This document shows positions 4,484 to 5,061 of a DNA stretch of 5,061 nt, one piece after another. The stretch covers positions 1 to 5,061 of the forward strand of contig CALAKV010000059.1 of assembly GCA_937922985.1 (NCBI GenBank), read 5' to 3'. Under the pieces are notes generated by a model, which saw only the letters and a list, made by a program, of their open reading frames with translations, searched no databases and was not told where the DNA came from. Position 1 is the stretch's first letter. Each line of letters begins with the position of its first letter. This DNA is from an uncultured bacterium. GTDB lineage: Bacteria > Patescibacteriota > Saccharimonadia > Saccharimonadales > Saccharimonadaceae. Position numbers and translations under genes: made by a program.

Positions 4484-4494
4484 GATATGTCAAG
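4481..4494. promoter_or_regulatory. Dyad over the secE transcription start, shared with rplK
   Basis: On the gene strand CTTGA-CATA-TCAAG is a perfect 5-bp inverted repeat. It overlaps the last two bases of the -10 box and covers the expected start site near 4486. It matches the rplK leader dyad at 12 of 14 positions. A protein bound here would block initiation, so an operator is the simplest reading. Confidence 0.5.
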
Positions 4495-4521
4495 TATACC
4501 ATAAAATTTTTAAAAAAGCAA
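4493..4521 (-). promoter_or_regulatory. secE-nusG promoter with extended -10
   Basis: On the minus strand TATACT (4498-4493) is preceded by TGG, an extended -10. A half-matching -35 TTGCTT (4521-4516) lies 17 nt upstream. The spacer is A/T-tract rich. The promoter sits entirely between the histidine kinase stop and secE. No hairpin terminator separates the two genes, so read-through from the kinase gene is possible. Confidence 0.65.
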
Positions 4522-4536
4522 AAAATATGCAAAAAT

Positions 4537-5061
4537 CTATTCTTTAATTTTTGGGAGTTCAAAAAAGAATTTCGAACCGTGGTTTAATTTGCTTTCGAGT
4601 TGAATTTTTGTACCAATTTTTGCCGCCAATTTTGAAGAAATATAAAGCCCTAAGCCTGTGCCGCCGGTTTCTCGTGTTCGCCAATCTTCACTCCTGTAAA
4701 ACTTTTCAAAAATCCGTTTTTGATCGCTTGAGCTAATTCCAATCCCAGTATCTTTAATCTCAAAAATTACACCTTTTTGTGAATTTTTAAAACAAATTTC
4801 AATTGAGCCCTCGTGCGTATATTTTAAGGCGTTTGTGATAAAATTTTGTAATAATTCTTCTAAATAAAGTTTACTAGCTTTAACATGATTAAGATTATTG
4901 TCAATATTTAAATTGAGGCTTAGGCCTCTTTCGAAAGATGTTTTATGATATTTTTTAAAAAGCGTTTCGGCAAGCTCTTTTGGGTTAATTTCTTCTGTTC
5001 CTTCACCGATTCCTCTTTCTGTACGTGAGAGTATTGAAAGATCATTCACCATTGTTGCGAG
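4537..5061 (-). CDS. Sensor histidine kinase, C-terminal part (runs off right edge)
   Basis: The visible 174 residues are the end of a two-component sensor kinase. The frame is open through base 5061, so the ATG at 5052 is internal. The first visible residues (LATMVNDLSILSRTERG) match the end of the second HisKA dimerisation helix; the phosphoacceptor His and all sensor domains lie outside the window. The ATP-binding domain is complete. Counting from the window edge, it has an N box around QNFITNALKYT (72-82), the G1 box DTGIGIS (104-110), the F box FEKFYR (118-123) and the G2 box GTGLGL (134-139), ending in FFFELP. ATP binding is therefore expected, with phosphate transfer to a response regulator not seen here. 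It lies upstream of secE on the same strand. Stop is TAG, unlike the TAA of the other genes. The stimulus is unknown. Confidence 0.93.
   Translation of the reverse strand, partial: LATMVNDLSILSRTERGIGEGTEEINPKELAETLFKKYHKTSFERGLSLNLNIDNNLNHVKASKLYLEELLQNFITNALKYTHEGSIEICFKNSQKGVIFEIKDTGIGISSSDQKRIFEKFYRSEDWRTRETGGTGLGLYISSKLAAKIGTKIQLESKLNHGSKFFFELPKIKE

Noticed and set aside
5050..5052. ATG as the start of the histidine kinase
   Set aside because: The frame continues to the window edge and the residues around it fit the end of the HisKA helix, so this Met is internal.
1..5061. CRISPR array, tRNA, rRNA or insertion sequence
   Set aside because: No regularly spaced repeats, no cloverleaf-like segment with TTCGA-type T-loop context, and no transposase or terminal inverted repeats were seen.

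Overview
The window reads as a low-GC, compact bacterial chromosome segment. The housekeeping proteins (L11, NusG, SecE, Tgt) are clearly bacterial but divergent. SecE has a long Lys/Ala-rich N-terminal extension, and the accessory gene content is sparse. Protein flavour and compactness suggest a member of the Candidate Phyla Radiation / Patescibacteria, most likely Saccharibacteria (TM7). This assignment is from memory of family flavour, not from a search. Stops are TAA in six genes and TAG in one, with no in-frame TGA seen, which gives no sign of a recoded TGA.

Layout, left to right. Positions 1-437 (minus) hold the N-terminal part of an unrecognised helical protein that runs off the left edge, with a near-consensus promoter placed so that its mRNA should be leaderless. 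Then, all on minus, come a small YggU/DUF167 protein (601-834) overlapping the end of tRNA-guanine transglycosylase tgt (812-2083), and rplK encoding L11 (2156-2581). rplK has its own promoter and terminator, and tgt has its own, apparently leaderless, promoter abutting the rplK terminator. A 322-nt divergent intergenic region (2582-2903) separates rplK from a lone plus-strand nucleotidyltransferase-fold gene (2904-3413). Stacked hairpin terminators (3421-3486) separate that gene from the convergent nusG (3504-4046) and secE (4062-4445). The right edge carries the catalytic half of a sensor histidine kinase (minus, 4537-5061, incomplete).

How the genes work together. secE-nusG-rplK is the remnant of the ancient secE-nusG-rplK-rplA cluster linking secretion, transcription elongation and the ribosomal stalk base. 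Here a nucleotidyltransferase gene sits between nusG and rplK, and tgt takes the place of rplA after rplK. The secE and rplK promoter regions share a near-identical dyad (CTTGA-N4-TCAAG), which may keep the split halves co-regulated.

The most unusual signal is at DNA level. The palindrome TTCGAA occurs 14 times, and its extended form TTTCGAAA 7 times. The occurrences fall in all three codon phases and in one intergenic site, and none is seen in the first 600 bases, where codon use also differs.
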